DNA from: Streptomyces aureus
GTDB taxonomy: Bacteria; Actinomycetota; Actinomycetes; Streptomycetales; Streptomycetaceae
Direction of reading: 5' to 3'
Length of the DNA stretch: 45,861 nt
Assembly (NCBI RefSeq): GCF_001418135.1
Contig: NZ_LIPQ01000053.1
Location: 1 to 45,861, forward strand
Shown one piece after another: positions 22,622-31,772 of the stretch. The position numbers and the translations under genes are program-made. The notes beneath the pieces are model-generated. The model saw only the letters and a program-made list of their open reading frames with translations. It was not told the DNA's origin and did not search any database. Within the stretch, counting starts at the first letter, position 1. The number at the start of each line of letters is the position of its first letter.

Positions 22622-22667
22622 GCTGGTCCTCCGTGGTGCGGGGTGGGGCTTACGGAACTTACGCCAC

Positions 22668-23744
22668 TTACGCCGCGGCGAGCTTGGCAGCCGAGTCGGC
22701 GTCGACGCACGCCTGGATCATCGCGTCCAGGTCGCCGTCGAGCACCTGGTCCAGGTTGTACGCCTTGAAACCGACGCGGTGGTCCGAGATCCGGTTCTCC
22801 GGGAAGTTGTACGTACGGATCTTCTCGGACCGGTCGACGGTGCGGACCTGGCTGCGACGGGCGTCGGCGGCCTTGGACTCGGCCTCCTCCTGCGCGGCGG
22901 CGAGCAGCCGGGACCGCAGGATGCGCATGGCCTGCTCCTTGTTCTGGAGCTGGCTCTTCTCGTTCTGGCAGGAGGCGACGATGCCGGTCGGCAGGTGGGT
23001 GATGCGGACGGCGGAGTCGGTGGTGTTGACCGACTGGCCGCCGGGGCCCGACGAGCGGTAGACGTCGATGCGCAGGTCGTTGGCGTGGACCTCGACCTCG
23101 ACCTCCTCGGCCTCGGGCGTGACGAGGACGCCGGCGGCGGAGGTGTGGATACGGCCGGCGGACTCGGTCGCGGGCACACGCTGCACGCGGTGCACCCCGC
23201 CCTCGTACTTCAGACGCGCCCAGACGCCCTGGCCGGGCTCGGTGGCACCGTTGCCGCCCTTGGTCTTCACGGCGACCTGGACGTCCTTGTAGCCGCCCAG
23301 CTCGGACTCGGTGGCGTCGATGATCTCGGTCTTCCAGCCGACGCGCTCGGCGTACCGCAGGTACATGCGGAGCAGGTCGCCGGCGAAGAGGGCGGACTCG
23401 TCGCCGCCCGCGCCCGCCTTGATCTCCAGGATGACGTCCTTGTCGTCGCTCGGGTCGCGCGGGACGAGGAGCAGACGGAGCTTCTCGGTGAGCTCCTCCC
23501 GGTCCTTCTCCAGCTGCTTGACCTCGGCGGCGAAGTCGGGATCGTCGTGTGCCAGCTCGCGGGCGGTCTCGATGTCGTCACCGGTCTGCTTCCAGGCCCG
23601 GTAGGTGGCGACGATCGGGGTCAGCTCGGCGTAGCGCTTGTTCAGCTTGCGCGCGTTCGCCTGGTCGGCGTGGACCGAAGGGTCTGCGAGCTTCGTCTCG
23701 AGGCCGGCATGCTCGCCGACCAGTTCCTCGACCGCCTCGAACAT
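22668..23744 (-). CDS. prfA: Peptide chain release factor 1
   Basis: This 358-aa RF1 reads UAA and UAG. The catalytic GGQ lies in [19 protein letters not shown]. Typical RF1 sequences surround it: [17 protein letters not shown], and [20 protein letters not shown], which holds the PAT-type tripeptide region. The C-terminal Arg-rich part ([19 protein letters not shown] in sense) is canonical. It starts at ATG 23744 with AGGAG 8 nt upstream. It lies between rpmE and prmC. Confidence 0.97.
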   Translation of the reverse strand: MFEAVEELVGEHAGLETKLADPSVHADQANARKLNKRYAELTPIVATYRAWKQTGDDIETARELAHDDPDFAAEVKQLEKDREELTEKLRLLLVPRDPSDDKDVILEIKAGAGGDESALFAGDLLRMYLRYAERVGWKTEIIDATESELGGYKDVQVAVKTKGGNGATEPGQGVWARLKYEGGVHRVQRVPATESAGRIHTSAAGVLVTPEAEEVEVEVHANDLRIDVYRSSGPGGQSVNTTDSAVRITHLPTGIVASCQNEKSQLQNKEQAMRILRSRLLAAAQEEAESKAADARRSQVRTVDRSEKIRTYNFPENRISDHRVGFKAYNLDQVLDGDLDAMIQACVDADSAAKLAAA

Positions 23745-23788
23745 CGGGGGCTCCTGGGTTTTTCGTCAGTTGCTACGGGACGGCAAAG

Positions 23789-23830
23789 CGCCGGTCCCGG
23801 CCACCCGCGCGGGGCGACCGTGGACCGGCG
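23789..23830 (-). terminator. Hairpin after rpmE
   Basis: CGCCGGTCC (23789-23797) pairs with GGACCGGCG (23822-23830). The loop can itself fold. It sits 11 bases past the rpmE stop and 44 before the prfA start. Confidence 0.65.
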
Positions 23831-23840
23831 CAGGGGCTCG

Positions 23841-24059
23841 CTACTTGGCGGAGCCGGCCTTGCCGAAGCGGGCCTCGAAGCGGGCGACGCGGCCGCCGGT
23901 GTCGAGGATCTTCTGCTTGCCCGTGTAGAACGGGTGGCACTCGGAGCAGACCTCGGCACGGATGGTGCCGTCGGTCAGGGTGCTCCGGGTGGTGAACGAC
24001 GCGCCACAGGTGCAGCTGACCTGGGTCTCGACGTACTCGGGGTGAATCTCGCGCTTCAA
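23841..24059 (-). CDS. rpmE: Ribosomal protein bL31 (zinc-binding form)
   Basis: This 72-aa large-subunit protein starts at TTG 24059 with GGAG 5 nt upstream. It begins [10 protein letters not shown] and carries the zinc ligands in [13 protein letters not shown] and [15 protein letters not shown], so it is the Cys-containing (C+) type used when zinc is plentiful. Streptomyces usually carries a zinc-free paralogue elsewhere under Zur control. The frame is open far upstream, through the LCP gene, but those residues are not L31. Confidence 0.97.
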   Translation of the reverse strand: MKREIHPEYVETQVSCTCGASFTTRSTLTDGTIRAEVCSECHPFYTGKQKILDTGGRVARFEARFGKAGSAK

Positions 24060-24238
24060 GGTGTCTCCTAGTTTCGGGAGGGCTCCGGGTCGCTTCCGCG
24101 GGTCGCGGCAAACGTGAACCGGGGCCGACGTACCAGTCTGCCAGGACTGGCCGCATCTCCCCAAACCGGGGTGGCGGCGAAAGTATTCCTGAGCTGCCTC
24201 GGACGACGGGCCGCCGTGCTTGCCACGGCGCCCCGGCA

Positions 24239-25342
24239 CTACTTCACGATGCCCCCGGCCTTGCCGGTGGCCGCGTCCTTCGTCGCCGACGCGGGGATCG
24301 GCAGGTCCTTCCTCAGGGCCGTCCAGACCTGCTGCGACTGGGCCTCCAGGGGCACGACGCGGTTGGGGTCCCGAGGGTCGTACTCGACGGGCAGGGTGAC
24401 CATGTGGACGTTCTGCGAGCCGATTCCGGAGAGGCTCTTGGCGAAGCCCATCAGCTCCTGGACCGAGTCGAGTTCGGAGTCGGGGGTGACGGCCTTGGTG
24501 GCGGCGTCGGCGAGGTCGAGGAGCTTCTTCGGGTTGGTGAGGACGCCGACATCCTTGACCTGGTTCATGAAGGCCTTCATGAAGGCCTGCTGGAGCTGGA
24601 TGCGGCCGAGGTCGCTGCCGTCGCCGACGCTCTTGCGGGTCCGGACGAGGCCGAGGGACTGCTCCCCGTCGAGGGTGTGGGTGCCCGGTTCCAGGTCGAG
24701 GTGGCTCTTGCTGTCCTTGATGGCGGTGGTGGTGGTGATCTCCACCCCGCCGAGCTTGTCGATGAGCTTCTTGAAGCCGGTGAAGTCGACCTCGACGTAG
24801 TGGTCCATGCGGATGCCGGACATCGACTCGACGGTCTTGACGGCGCAGGCGGGGCCGCCGGCCTCGTACGCCGTGTTGAACATGACCCGCTGCTCGGCGG
24901 CGACCGCGGTGCCCCGGGTGTCGGTGCACTTCGGCCGGTCGACGAGGGTGTCGCGGGGGACGGAGACGACGGCGGCCTTCTTGTGGCCCTCGTAGACGTG
25001 GACGACCATCGCGGTGTCGGAGCGGGCGCCGCCCTCGTCCTTGCCGTACGCGCCGTTGTCACCGGACCGGGAGTCCGAGCCGAGGACGAGGATGTCCAGG
25101 GAGCCGTTGTCGACGTCGTCGGGGCGGTCGGTGCCCAGCTGTGCGTTGATGTCGACGGTCTCGAGGTTGCCGTCGAGCTTGAAGTAGACGTATCCGAGGC
25201 CCGCGCCGCCGAGGACGAGGAGGGCGAGGGCGCCCGAGACCAGCACGGCCGCCCTGCGGCTGCGCCTGGCGGGCTCCTTGCGGCGGCGGCCGCTGCCCGC
25301 ACCGCCTGTTCGGCCGCTCCTGCTCTGCTCGGTCATCGCCAT
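24239..25342 (-). CDS. LytR-CpsA-Psr (LCP) family cell-wall glycopolymer ligase
   Basis: This 367-aa protein has a basic N-terminus ([15 protein letters not shown]), one membrane anchor ([24 protein letters not shown], residues ~32-54) and an extracellular LCP domain. Domain motifs are [31 protein letters not shown] (Asp/Arg that bind the lipid pyrophosphate) and [25 protein letters not shown] enzymes move teichoic acids or other polymers from the polyprenyl carrier to peptidoglycan, which fits the WecA-like enzyme encoded nearby. A short gap (24060-24238) separates it from rpmE. Confidence 0.94.
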   Translation of the reverse strand: MAMTEQSRSGRTGGAGSGRRRKEPARRSRRAAVLVSGALALLVLGGAGLGYVYFKLDGNLETVDINAQLGTDRPDDVDNGSLDILVLGSDSRSGDNGAYGKDEGGARSDTAMVVHVYEGHKKAAVVSVPRDTLVDRPKCTDTRGTAVAAEQRVMFNTAYEAGGPACAVKTVESMSGIRMDHYVEVDFTGFKKLIDKLGGVEITTTTAIKDSKSHLDLEPGTHTLDGEQSLGLVRTRKSVGDGSDLGRIQLQQAFMKAFMNQVKDVGVLTNPKKLLDLADAATKAVTPDSELDSVQELMGFAKSLSGIGSQNVHMVTLPVEYDPRDPNRVVPLEAQSQQVWTALRKDLPIPASATKDAATGKAGGIVK

Positions 25343-25357
25343 CCCTCGGGCCCTAGG

Positions 25358-25378
25358 TTCACCATATGTGACGGTGAA
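25358..25378. promoter_or_regulatory. Inverted repeat upstream of the LCP gene
   Basis: TTCACC (25358-25363) and GGTGAA (25373-25378) are separated by 9 A/T-rich bases, 16 bp before the LCP start. It is a possible operator. No regulator can be named. Confidence 0.35.
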
Positions 25379-25436
25379 GCACCCGAAAGGGTTGCATACG
25401 GGCCTGTGAGGTTTCGGTGAGCGCGGACCGGAACAG

Positions 25437-25473
25437 CACTGCGCCCACCGTGCGGGGCACGGTGGGCGCAGTG
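25437..25473 (-). terminator. Strong terminator hairpin after rho
   Basis: A perfect 16-bp inverted repeat (25437-25452 and 25458-25473) with loop CGGGG lies 80 bases after the rho stop. There is no U tract. It is one of the strongest hairpins in the window. Confidence 0.88.
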
Positions 25474-25552
25474 GTTCACGCAGGTCACGACGGGGTTACG
25501 ACACCGAGGCCGCGTCCCGGTCGCACGACTGGGGCATGACGCAGGTCACACG

Positions 25553-27604
25553 TCAGTCGTCGTTCTTGCCGCCAGGCGTCGTCTTCTGGATCTGGAGCAG
25601 GAACTCGCCGTTCGACTTCGTCTGCTTCATCTTGTCGAGCAGCAGCTCGATCGCCTGCTGCTGGTCGAGCGCGTGCAGCACGCGACGCAGCTTCCAGGTG
25701 ACGGCGAGCTCGTCGCTGCCGAGCAGGATCTCTTCCTTACGCGTACCCGAGGCGTCGACGTCGACGGCCGGGAAGATGCGCTTGTCGGCGAGCTTCCGGT
25801 CGAGCTTGAGCTCCATGTTGCCGGTGCCCTTGAACTCCTCGAAGATCACCTCGTCCATGCGCGAGCCGGTGTCGACCAGCGCGGTGGCCAGGATGGTCAG
25901 CGAGCCGCCGTCCTCGATGTTGCGCGCCGCACCGAAGAAGCGCTTCGGCGGGTAGAGCGCGGTCGAGTCGACACCACCGGACAGGATGCGGCCGGAGGCC
26001 GGCGCCGCGAGGTTGTACGCGCGGCCCAGGCGGGTGATCGAGTCGAGCAGGACGACCACGTCGTGACCCAGCTCCACGAGACGCTTGGCGCGCTCGATGG
26101 CCAGCTCGGCGACCGTGGTGTGGTCCTCGGCCGGACGGTCGAAGGTCGAGGAGATGACCTCGCCCTTGACCGACCGCTGCATGTCGGTGACCTCTTCCGG
26201 ACGCTCGTCGACCAGGACGACCATCAGGTGGCACTCGGGGTTGTTGTGCGTGATCGCGTTGGCGATCGCCTGCATGATCATGGTCTTGCCGGTCTTCGGC
26301 GGGGCCACGATCAGACCGCGCTGGCCCTTGCCGATCGGCGACACGAGGTCGATGATCCGCGTGGTCAGCACGCCCGGGTCGGTCTCCAGACGGAGCCGGT
26401 CCTGCGGGTAGAGCGGGGTCAGCTTGTTGAACTCGGGGCGGCCGCGGCCGGAGTCGGCGGCCATGCCGTTCGCCGAGTCCAGGCGGACCAGCGCGTTGAA
26501 CTTCTCGCGGCGCTCGCCCTCCTTCGGCTGACGCACGGCACCGGTGACGTGGTCACCCTTGCGCAGGCCGTTCTTGCGGACCTGGGCGAGGGAGACGTAC
26601 ACGTCGTTCGGACCGGGCAGGTAGCCGGAGGTCCGGATGAACGCGTAGTTGTCGAGGATGTCGAGGATGCCCGCGACGGGGATCAGGACGTCGTCGTCGG
26701 CGACCTGCGGCTCGCCGGCCTGGAAGTCGTCACGGCCACGGCGCCCACGACGGTCGCGGTAGCGGCCGCGGCGCCCGCGGCGCCCGCCGGCCTCGTCGTC
26801 GTAGTCGTCCTGCGGGCCGGCCTGCTGGCCGCCCTGCTGACCCTGGCCCTGGACCTGCTGGCCCTGACCCTGGCCGCCCTGGCGCTGGCGCTGGCCGCCC
26901 TGGCCACCACCCTGCTGCTCGTCGCCCTTGCCGCGGTCGCGCTGACGGTCACGGCGGTCGCGGCGCTCGCCACGCTCCCCGCGCTCGCCGCGCTCGCCGC
27001 GGTCACGGCGGCCACGGCCCTCGGCGCCGTCGACGGCGGCCTCGGCCTTGGTGTCGGTGCCCGCGTCGGCCTTGGCCTCGGCACGGGTCTCGGTCTTGAC
27101 GGCCTGCGCGGCCTCGGCCTTGGCCTCGCCCTCCGGCGAACCGGCGGGGGCGGTGGCACGGCGGCGACGACGCTCGCCCGCGGGCTGGTCGTCGGAGGCC
27201 GGCTGACCCGGGATGTCGATCTGCTGCTGGGCGACGGCCTTCTCGGCCTTCTCCGCCTTGGGCTCGGCGGCCTCGGCAGCGGTCTCACCCGTACGGGTCT
27301 TGGCGGTGGTGCGGCGCTTCGGCTTGGTCTCGGCGGCGTCGGCGGCCTTGGCGGGGGCGGCGGAGCCTCCACCGGCCTGCGCCTCCTTGATGACCTCGAT
27401 CAGCTGGCTCTTGCGCATCCGCGCGGTGCCCCTGATGCCGAGGCCGGACGCGACCTGCTGCAGCTCGGCCAGGACCATGCCCTCGAGGCCGGTGCCGGAG
27501 CGGCGGCGCCGTGCGGTGCCGCCGGTGGCAGCACCTGCGGCGGGCGCGGCGGCGTCGACACTGCTGTCGGCAGTCACGCCCATCAGATCGGTGGTGTCGC
27601 TCAC
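25553..27604 (-). CDS. rho: Transcription termination factor Rho
   Basis: The protein is 683 aa from GTG 27604 (GGAAGG upstream), far longer than E. coli Rho (419 aa). A Rho_N helical domain ([20 protein letters not shown], ~35-80) is followed by a ~215-residue disordered insert rich in Glu/Ala/Lys, then Arg/Gly/Gln/Asp (e.g. [20 protein letters not shown]). The RNA-binding cold-shock domain (from [20 protein letters not shown], ~300) and the ATPase come next: [17 protein letters not shown] (Walker A, ~435), [16 protein letters not shown] (Walker B), then the Q/R loops. Actinobacterial Rho proteins are known for such an insert, which adds RNA contacts and helps termination on structured GC-rich RNA. 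Confidence 0.98.
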   Translation of the reverse strand: MSDTTDLMGVTADSSVDAAAPAAGAATGGTARRRRSGTGLEGMVLAELQQVASGLGIRGTARMRKSQLIEVIKEAQAGGGSAAPAKAADAAETKPKRRTTAKTRTGETAAEAAEPKAEKAEKAVAQQQIDIPGQPASDDQPAGERRRRRATAPAGSPEGEAKAEAAQAVKTETRAEAKADAGTDTKAEAAVDGAEGRGRRDRGERGERGERGERRDRRDRQRDRGKGDEQQGGGQGGQRQRQGGQGQGQQVQGQGQQGGQQAGPQDDYDDEAGGRRGRRGRYRDRRGRRGRDDFQAGEPQVADDDVLIPVAGILDILDNYAFIRTSGYLPGPNDVYVSLAQVRKNGLRKGDHVTGAVRQPKEGERREKFNALVRLDSANGMAADSGRGRPEFNKLTPLYPQDRLRLETDPGVLTTRIIDLVSPIGKGQRGLIVAPPKTGKTMIMQAIANAITHNNPECHLMVVLVDERPEEVTDMQRSVKGEVISSTFDRPAEDHTTVAELAIERAKRLVELGHDVVVLLDSITRLGRAYNLAAPASGRILSGGVDSTALYPPKRFFGAARNIEDGGSLTILATALVDTGSRMDEVIFEEFKGTGNMELKLDRKLADKRIFPAVDVDASGTRKEEILLGSDELAVTWKLRRVLHALDQQQAIELLLDKMKQTKSNGEFLLQIQKTTPGGKNDD

Positions 27605-27990
27605 GAAGGGTCCTTCCCTGGAGCGGACGTCGGCCATCTGGCTCGGCGACCGGTTGTGCTGTCCGGCAGCGGTCCCGTGTTGGGTGGACCGTGTCCGGGG
27701 CGGTGGTCCCGCCGGGTACGGCGGAGAGAAAACGTGCTGGGGTCCGGCCCGAGCGCCCCCTGCTCGGCCCTCGCGAGAAAAGAAGAGCGAGGGGTGTCGT
27801 GCCGGTTCCGGAGCGTGCTCGAAACTGCTCAGGCAGGCTGCTCAGGCAGTTGGGGAGGCTCCCGGAAGAATCGGTGGTCCCTGATGGGGACACTCAGCAC
27901 CGCGCCACAAAGGCGCCGGGTGCTGACTTGAGGTTAACACTACCGGCTCCAACAAACATTCCCCCTCTCCCTCACCGGCAATCTCCTGTA
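27605..27990 (-). promoter_or_regulatory. rho leader and promoter region
   Basis: The ~390 bases between the thrB terminator and rho hold no gene. They contain a 7-bp hairpin (CCCTCGC 27768-27774 / GCGAGGG 27787-27793), a 12-bp direct repeat CTGCTCAGGCAG (27825-27836 and 27838-27849, 1 nt apart), and an A/T-richer patch at ~27930-27965 suited to a promoter. A long leader would suit the autogenous control known for rho in other bacteria. Confidence 0.5.
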
Positions 27991-28012
27991 CCGGACGCTG
28001 CCCGGCGTCCGG
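27991..28012 (-). terminator. Hairpin after thrB
   Basis: CCGGACGC (27991-27998) and GCGTCCGG (28005-28012) form a perfect 8-bp stem with a 6-nt loop, 12 bases past the thrB stop, separating the threonine genes from rho. Confidence 0.7.
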
Positions 28013-28023
28013 CCGCCGTGCGC

Positions 28024-28941
28024 CTAGGGCGCCAGCGGAAGGACGCTCGCTCCGGACGCGTCGAGGTCGAGCCGGTTCGCGGCCCAGCCCTCGCCCGCGA
28101 GGCGGGCGACCTTGTCGGCCGTCCCGTGTTCGGCCAGCGCGAGGACCGTGGGGCCCGCGCCGGAGATGACCGCGGGGACGCCGTCCGCCCGCAGCCGGTT
28201 CACCAGGGCGATGCTGTCGGGCATCGCGGGAGCCCGGTACTCCTGGTGCAGCCGGTCCTCGGTGGCCGCGAGCAGCAGCTCGGGGCGGCGGGTCAGGGCC
28301 TCGACGAGGAGGGCGGCGCGCCCGGCGTTGGCCGCGGCGTCCACGTGCGGGACGGTGCGCGGCAGGAGTCCGCGGGCGGTCTCGGTCAGCACCGGCTTCC
28401 CGGGGACGAAAACCACCGGAACGATGGAATCCGAGGGATCCATCCTGATCGCCCGCGCCGCACCGGACTCGGTCCAGGCGAGCGTGAATCCGCCGAGCAG
28501 ACAGGCGGCGACGTTGTCGGGGTGGCCCTCGATCTCGGTGGCCAGCTCCAGGAGGGCGGCCTCGTCGAGCTTGGCGTCCCCGCCTATGGTCACGGCGCGG
28601 GCGGCGACGATGCCGGCGCAGATGGCGGCCGAGGAGGAGCCGAGGCCGCGGCCGTGCGGGATGCGGTTGGCGCAGACGACCTCGAGGCCGCGCGGCTGTC
28701 CGCCGAGCAGGTCGAAGGCGGTGCGCAGGGAGCGTACGAGCAGGTGGCTCTCGTCGCGCGGGAGCGTCTCGGCGCCCTCGCCGGCGATGTCGACGTGCAG
28801 TCCGGAGTCGGCGACACGGACGACGACGTCGTCGTAGAGGCCCAGCGACAGGCCGAAGGCGTCGAAGCCCGGACCGAGATTGGCGCTGGTGGCGGGGACG
28901 CGCACCCGTACGGCGGCGGCGCGGAACGCTGGACCGGCCAT
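28024..28941 (-). CDS. thrB: Homoserine kinase
   Basis: This 305-aa GHMP-family kinase phosphorylates L-homoserine with ATP, the step before threonine synthase. The N-terminus has RVRVPATSANLGPGFDAFG (the SANLGPGFD motif). The ATP-binding GHMP motif is RIPHGRGLGSSSAAICAG, and the third GHMP motif is AVISGAGPTVLAL. It starts at ATG 28941 with AGGAG 11 nt upstream. It is separated from thrC by a 310-bp gap with strong secondary structure, so it may be transcribed partly on its own. Confidence 0.97.
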   Translation of the reverse strand: MAGPAFRAAAVRVRVPATSANLGPGFDAFGLSLGLYDDVVVRVADSGLHVDIAGEGAETLPRDESHLLVRSLRTAFDLLGGQPRGLEVVCANRIPHGRGLGSSSAAICAGIVAARAVTIGGDAKLDEAALLELATEIEGHPDNVAACLLGGFTLAWTESGAARAIRMDPSDSIVPVVFVPGKPVLTETARGLLPRTVPHVDAAANAGRAALLVEALTRRPELLLAATEDRLHQEYRAPAMPDSIALVNRLRADGVPAVISGAGPTVLALAEHGTADKVARLAGEGWAANRLDLDASGASVLPLAP

Positions 28942-28988
28942 CGCTCGATGATCTCCTTGATTGCGACAACGGGTTGTTCTGGAACAGC

Positions 28989-29022
28989 GGGTGTTTCAGA
29001 GGGTGTTTCGGGTGTGTGTTTC
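28989..29022. repeat. 12-bp-period repeats ahead of thrB
   Basis: GGGTGTTTC occurs at 28989-28997 and 29001-29009 with a related GTGTTTC at 29016-29022. On the minus strand these are GAAACACCC boxes 48-80 bp before the thrB ATG, near-helical spacing. They may be regulator sites or simple slippage products. Confidence 0.45.
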
Positions 29023-29140
29023 AAGAGAAGTACGGGGAACCCGGGGGCCGTTTCAGCCACGGAGGCGACGACGGCAACAACACCGCGCATATGCGTCGGG
29101 GCGGGTTCGGTACAGCCTATCGAAGGAAGGTTCTGCCGCG

Positions 29141-29198
29141 ACATAGGGCGCACAGGAGGCGCACGATGCGTGTCGCGAGCCAACCTGTGCGCCTATGT
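29141..29198 (-). ncRNA. Long stem-loop between thrC and thrB (attenuator, terminator or small RNA)
   Basis: The 15-bp complementary arms (29141-29156 and 29184-29198) have a single bulged G. The 27-nt loop can form an inner CGCA/TGCG stem. It lies inside the 310-bp gap without genes. Whether it is transcribed as a discrete RNA is not visible. Confidence 0.45.
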
Positions 29199-29204
29199 AC
29201 GTTC

Positions 29205-29223
29205 CTGATCGGGTTTCGATCAG
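29205..29223 (-). terminator. Hairpin after thrC
   Basis: CTGATCG (29205-29211) and CGATCAG (29217-29223) with a 5-nt loop lie 29 bases beyond the thrC stop and directly before the long stem-loop. Confidence 0.6.
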
Positions 29224-29251
29224 CACGTTTCCCCGCGCGGAGGGGTGAGGA

Positions 29252-30322
29252 TCAGGCCAGACCGAGGCGTTCGGCGGCGGCGGCCGCGTCGACCGGAACG
29301 GTGACCGGCTGCGGCGCGCCGGCGACGGCCCAGTCGGGGTCCTTGAGCCCGTTGCCGGTGACCGTGCAGACGATCCGCTGGCCGGGGTCGACCTTGCCCT
29401 GGGCGGCGGCCTTCAGCAGACCGGCGACCGAGGCGGCGGAGGCGGGCTCGACGAAGACGCCCTCCTGCGCGGCCAACAGGCGGTAGGCCTGCAGGATCTC
29501 ACGGTCCGTCACCTCGTCGATGAAGCCGCCCGACTCGTCGCGCGCGGCGATCGCGTAGTCCCACGAGGCCGGGTTGCCGATGCGGATCGCGGTGGCGATC
29601 GTCGACGGGTCCTTGACGATCTCGCCGCGGACCAGCGGGGCCGAACCGGAGGCCTGGAAGCCCCACATGCGGGGGCGGTGCGTCGCGAGGCCGTCCTCGG
29701 CGTACTCGCGGTACCCCTTCCAGTACGCCGTGATGTTGCCGGCGTTGCCCACGGGCAGGACGTGGATGTCGGGCGCGTCGCCCAGCATGTCCACGATCTC
29801 GAAGGCGGCGGTCTTCTGGCCCTCGATGCGGACCGGGTTGACCGAATTGACCAGCGCCACCGGGTAGTTCTCCGAGAGGCTGCGGGCCAGGGTCAGGCAG
29901 TCGTCGAAGTTGCCGTCGACCTGGAGGATCTTCGCGCCGTGCACGAGGGCCTGGCCCATCTTGCCGAGCGCGATCTTGCCCTGCGGCACGAGGACGGCCG
30001 ACACCATGCCGGCGCGTACCGCGTAGGCCGCGGCCGAGGCGGAGGTGTTGCCGGTGGAGGCGCAGATGACGGCCTGCGCCCCCTCCTCCTTGGCCCTGGT
30101 GATGGCCATGGTCATGCCCCGGTCCTTGAAGGAGCCGGTGGGGTTGGCGCCCTCGACCTTGAGGTGCACCTCGCAGCCCGTGCGCTCGGAGAGGACCTGA
30201 GCGGGTACGAGCGGCGTGCCGCCCTCACGGAGCGTGACGACCGGCGTCTTGTCCGTGACCGGAAGGCGGTCCCGGTACTCCTCGATGATGCCGCGCCACT
30301 GGTGGGTGCCCTTGTGGGTCAT
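29252..30322 (-). CDS. thrC: Threonine synthase
   Basis: This 356-aa PLP enzyme converts O-phosphohomoserine to threonine. The PLP Lys is in [15 protein letters not shown]. Other family motifs are [41 protein letters not shown] and [14 protein letters not shown]. The length matches the short bacterial class. It starts at ATG 30322, 6 bp after the hom stop, so hom and thrC are one operon. Confidence 0.98.
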   Translation of the reverse strand: MTHKGTHQWRGIIEEYRDRLPVTDKTPVVTLREGGTPLVPAQVLSERTGCEVHLKVEGANPTGSFKDRGMTMAITRAKEEGAQAVICASTGNTSASAAAYAVRAGMVSAVLVPQGKIALGKMGQALVHGAKILQVDGNFDDCLTLARSLSENYPVALVNSVNPVRIEGQKTAAFEIVDMLGDAPDIHVLPVGNAGNITAYWKGYREYAEDGLATHRPRMWGFQASGSAPLVRGEIVKDPSTIATAIRIGNPASWDYAIAARDESGGFIDEVTDREILQAYRLLAAQEGVFVEPASAASVAGLLKAAAQGKVDPGQRIVCTVTGNGLKDPDWAVAGAPQPVTVPVDAAAAAERLGLA

Positions 30323-30328
30323 GGGTCC

Positions 30329-31621
30329 TTACTCCCCTTCAACACGCATGATGCTGGCGACACCGCGCACGGTGTCGAGCTTGCGCAGCGCCTCGACGGT
30401 CCCCGAAAGGGCGGCGTCGGGCGCGCGGTGGGTGACGACGACGAGGGAGGCCTCGCCGTCCTTGCCCTGCTGGCGCACCGTATCGATGGATACGCCGTGC
30501 TCGGCGAAGACCGTCGCGACCTGGGCGAGGACGCCCGGCTTGTCGGCCACGTCGAGACTGATGTGGTACCGCGTCACCACGTCGCCCATGGGGCTCACGG
30601 GCAGCTGGGTGTACGCGGACTCGCCGGGGCCGTTGGCCTCGTTGAGCTTGTTGCGGCACACGGCGACGAGGTCGCCGAGGACGGCCGAGGCGGTCGGAGC
30701 GCCGCCGGCGCCGGGGCCGTAGAACATGAGCTGCCCGGCGGCGTCGGCCTCGACGAAGACCGCGTTGTACGCCTCGCGGACGGAGGCCAGCGGGTGGCTG
30801 AGCGGGATCATCGCCGGGTGCACGCGCGCGGTGACGGACTCGCCGTCGGCGGCGCGCTCGCAGATGGCGAGCAGCTTGATGGTGCAGCCCATCTGCTTGG
30901 CGGAGGCGAAGTCGGCGGCGGTGACCTCGGTCATGCCCTCGCGGTAGACGTCGTCGAGGCGCACGCGCGTGTGGAAGGCGATCCCGGCGAGGATGGCGGC
31001 CTTGGCGGCGGCGTCGAAGCCCTCGACGTCGGCGGTCGGGTCGGCCTCGGCGTACCCGAGGGCGGTGGCCTCGTCGAGCGCCTCGGAGTAGCCGGCCCCG
31101 GAGGTGTCCATCTTGTCGAGGATGAAGTTGGTCGTGCCGTTGACGATGCCCATCACGCGGTTGATCTTGTCGCCGGCGAGGGACTCGCGCAGCGGGCGGA
31201 TGAGCGGGATGGCACCGGCGACGGCGGCCTCGTAGTAGAGGTCCTGGCCGTGCTCCTGGGCGGCGGCGTACAGGTTCGCGCCGTCCTGGGCGAGCAGCGC
31301 CTTGTTCGCCGAGACGACGGAGGCGCCGTGCTCGAAGGCGGTGGTGATGAGGGTGCGGGCCGGCTCGACCCCGCCGATGACCTCGACGATCACGTCGATG
31401 TCCCCCCGTTTCACGAGGGCGGTGGCGTCGGTGGTGATCAGCTCCGCGGGGATGCCCTCGCGGACCTTGTCCGGGCGGCGGACCGCCACGCCGGCGAGCT
31501 CGACCGGGGCGCCGATGCGCGCGGCGAGGTCGTCGGCGTGCGTCGTCATGATGCGCGCCACCTCTGAGCCGACCACTCCACAGCCCAGCAGCGCCACCTT
31601 CAGCGGACGCGTACGCATCAT
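30329..31621 (-). CDS. hom: Homoserine dehydrogenase
   Basis: This 430-aa enzyme reduces aspartate semialdehyde to homoserine. The Rossmann motif is VALLGCGVVGSEVARIM. The catalytic domain has ANKALLAQDG, YYEAAVAGAIPLIRPLRESL, and GIVNGTTNFILDKM. A C-terminal ACT domain (~350-430: HISLDVADKPGVLAQVATVF) is the site of threonine feedback. There are two adjacent ATGs (31621, 31618), with AGAGG upstream. It is the first gene of hom-thrC. Confidence 0.97.
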   Translation of the reverse strand: MMRTRPLKVALLGCGVVGSEVARIMTTHADDLAARIGAPVELAGVAVRRPDKVREGIPAELITTDATALVKRGDIDVIVEVIGGVEPARTLITTAFEHGASVVSANKALLAQDGANLYAAAQEHGQDLYYEAAVAGAIPLIRPLRESLAGDKINRVMGIVNGTTNFILDKMDTSGAGYSEALDEATALGYAEADPTADVEGFDAAAKAAILAGIAFHTRVRLDDVYREGMTEVTAADFASAKQMGCTIKLLAICERAADGESVTARVHPAMIPLSHPLASVREAYNAVFVEADAAGQLMFYGPGAGGAPTASAVLGDLVAVCRNKLNEANGPGESAYTQLPVSPMGDVVTRYHISLDVADKPGVLAQVATVFAEHGVSIDTVRQQGKDGEASLVVVTHRAPDAALSGTVEALRKLDTVRGVASIMRVEGE

Positions 31622-31699
31622 CCGACCTCTTTCTCGTCCTACTTCGTATCTCTACGTTCGAGTCTCTGCGGTTCTCGACGGTGGAACCAGTCTCACTCA

Positions 31700-31728
31700 C
31701 CGGACGGGGGTTTCTGCCCCTCGTCCGG
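31700..31728 (-). terminator. Hairpin after lysA
   Basis: CCGGACG-GGGG (31700-31710) pairs with CCCC-T-CGTCCGG (31717-31728), with one bulged T and a 6-nt loop. It lies 37 bases past the lysA stop and ahead of hom. Confidence 0.8.
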
Positions 31729-31740
31729 ATCCTGAGACAT

Positions 31741-31772
31741 CTATTTCATCACTCGACTATTTCATCACCCGA
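31741..31772. repeat. 16-bp tandem duplication at the lysA stop
   Basis: CTATTTCATCACTCGA (31741-31756) and CTATTTCATCACCCGA (31757-31772) are direct tandem copies with one difference. The inner copy contains the lysA TGA (31765-31767). Confidence 0.85.

Noticed and set aside
25673..27931. 752-codon open frame antisense to rho
   Set aside because: It is the mirror of the rho coding sequence under strong third-position GC. Low-complexity Leu/Ala/Gly/Val composition, no ribosome site, and rho itself is unmistakable.
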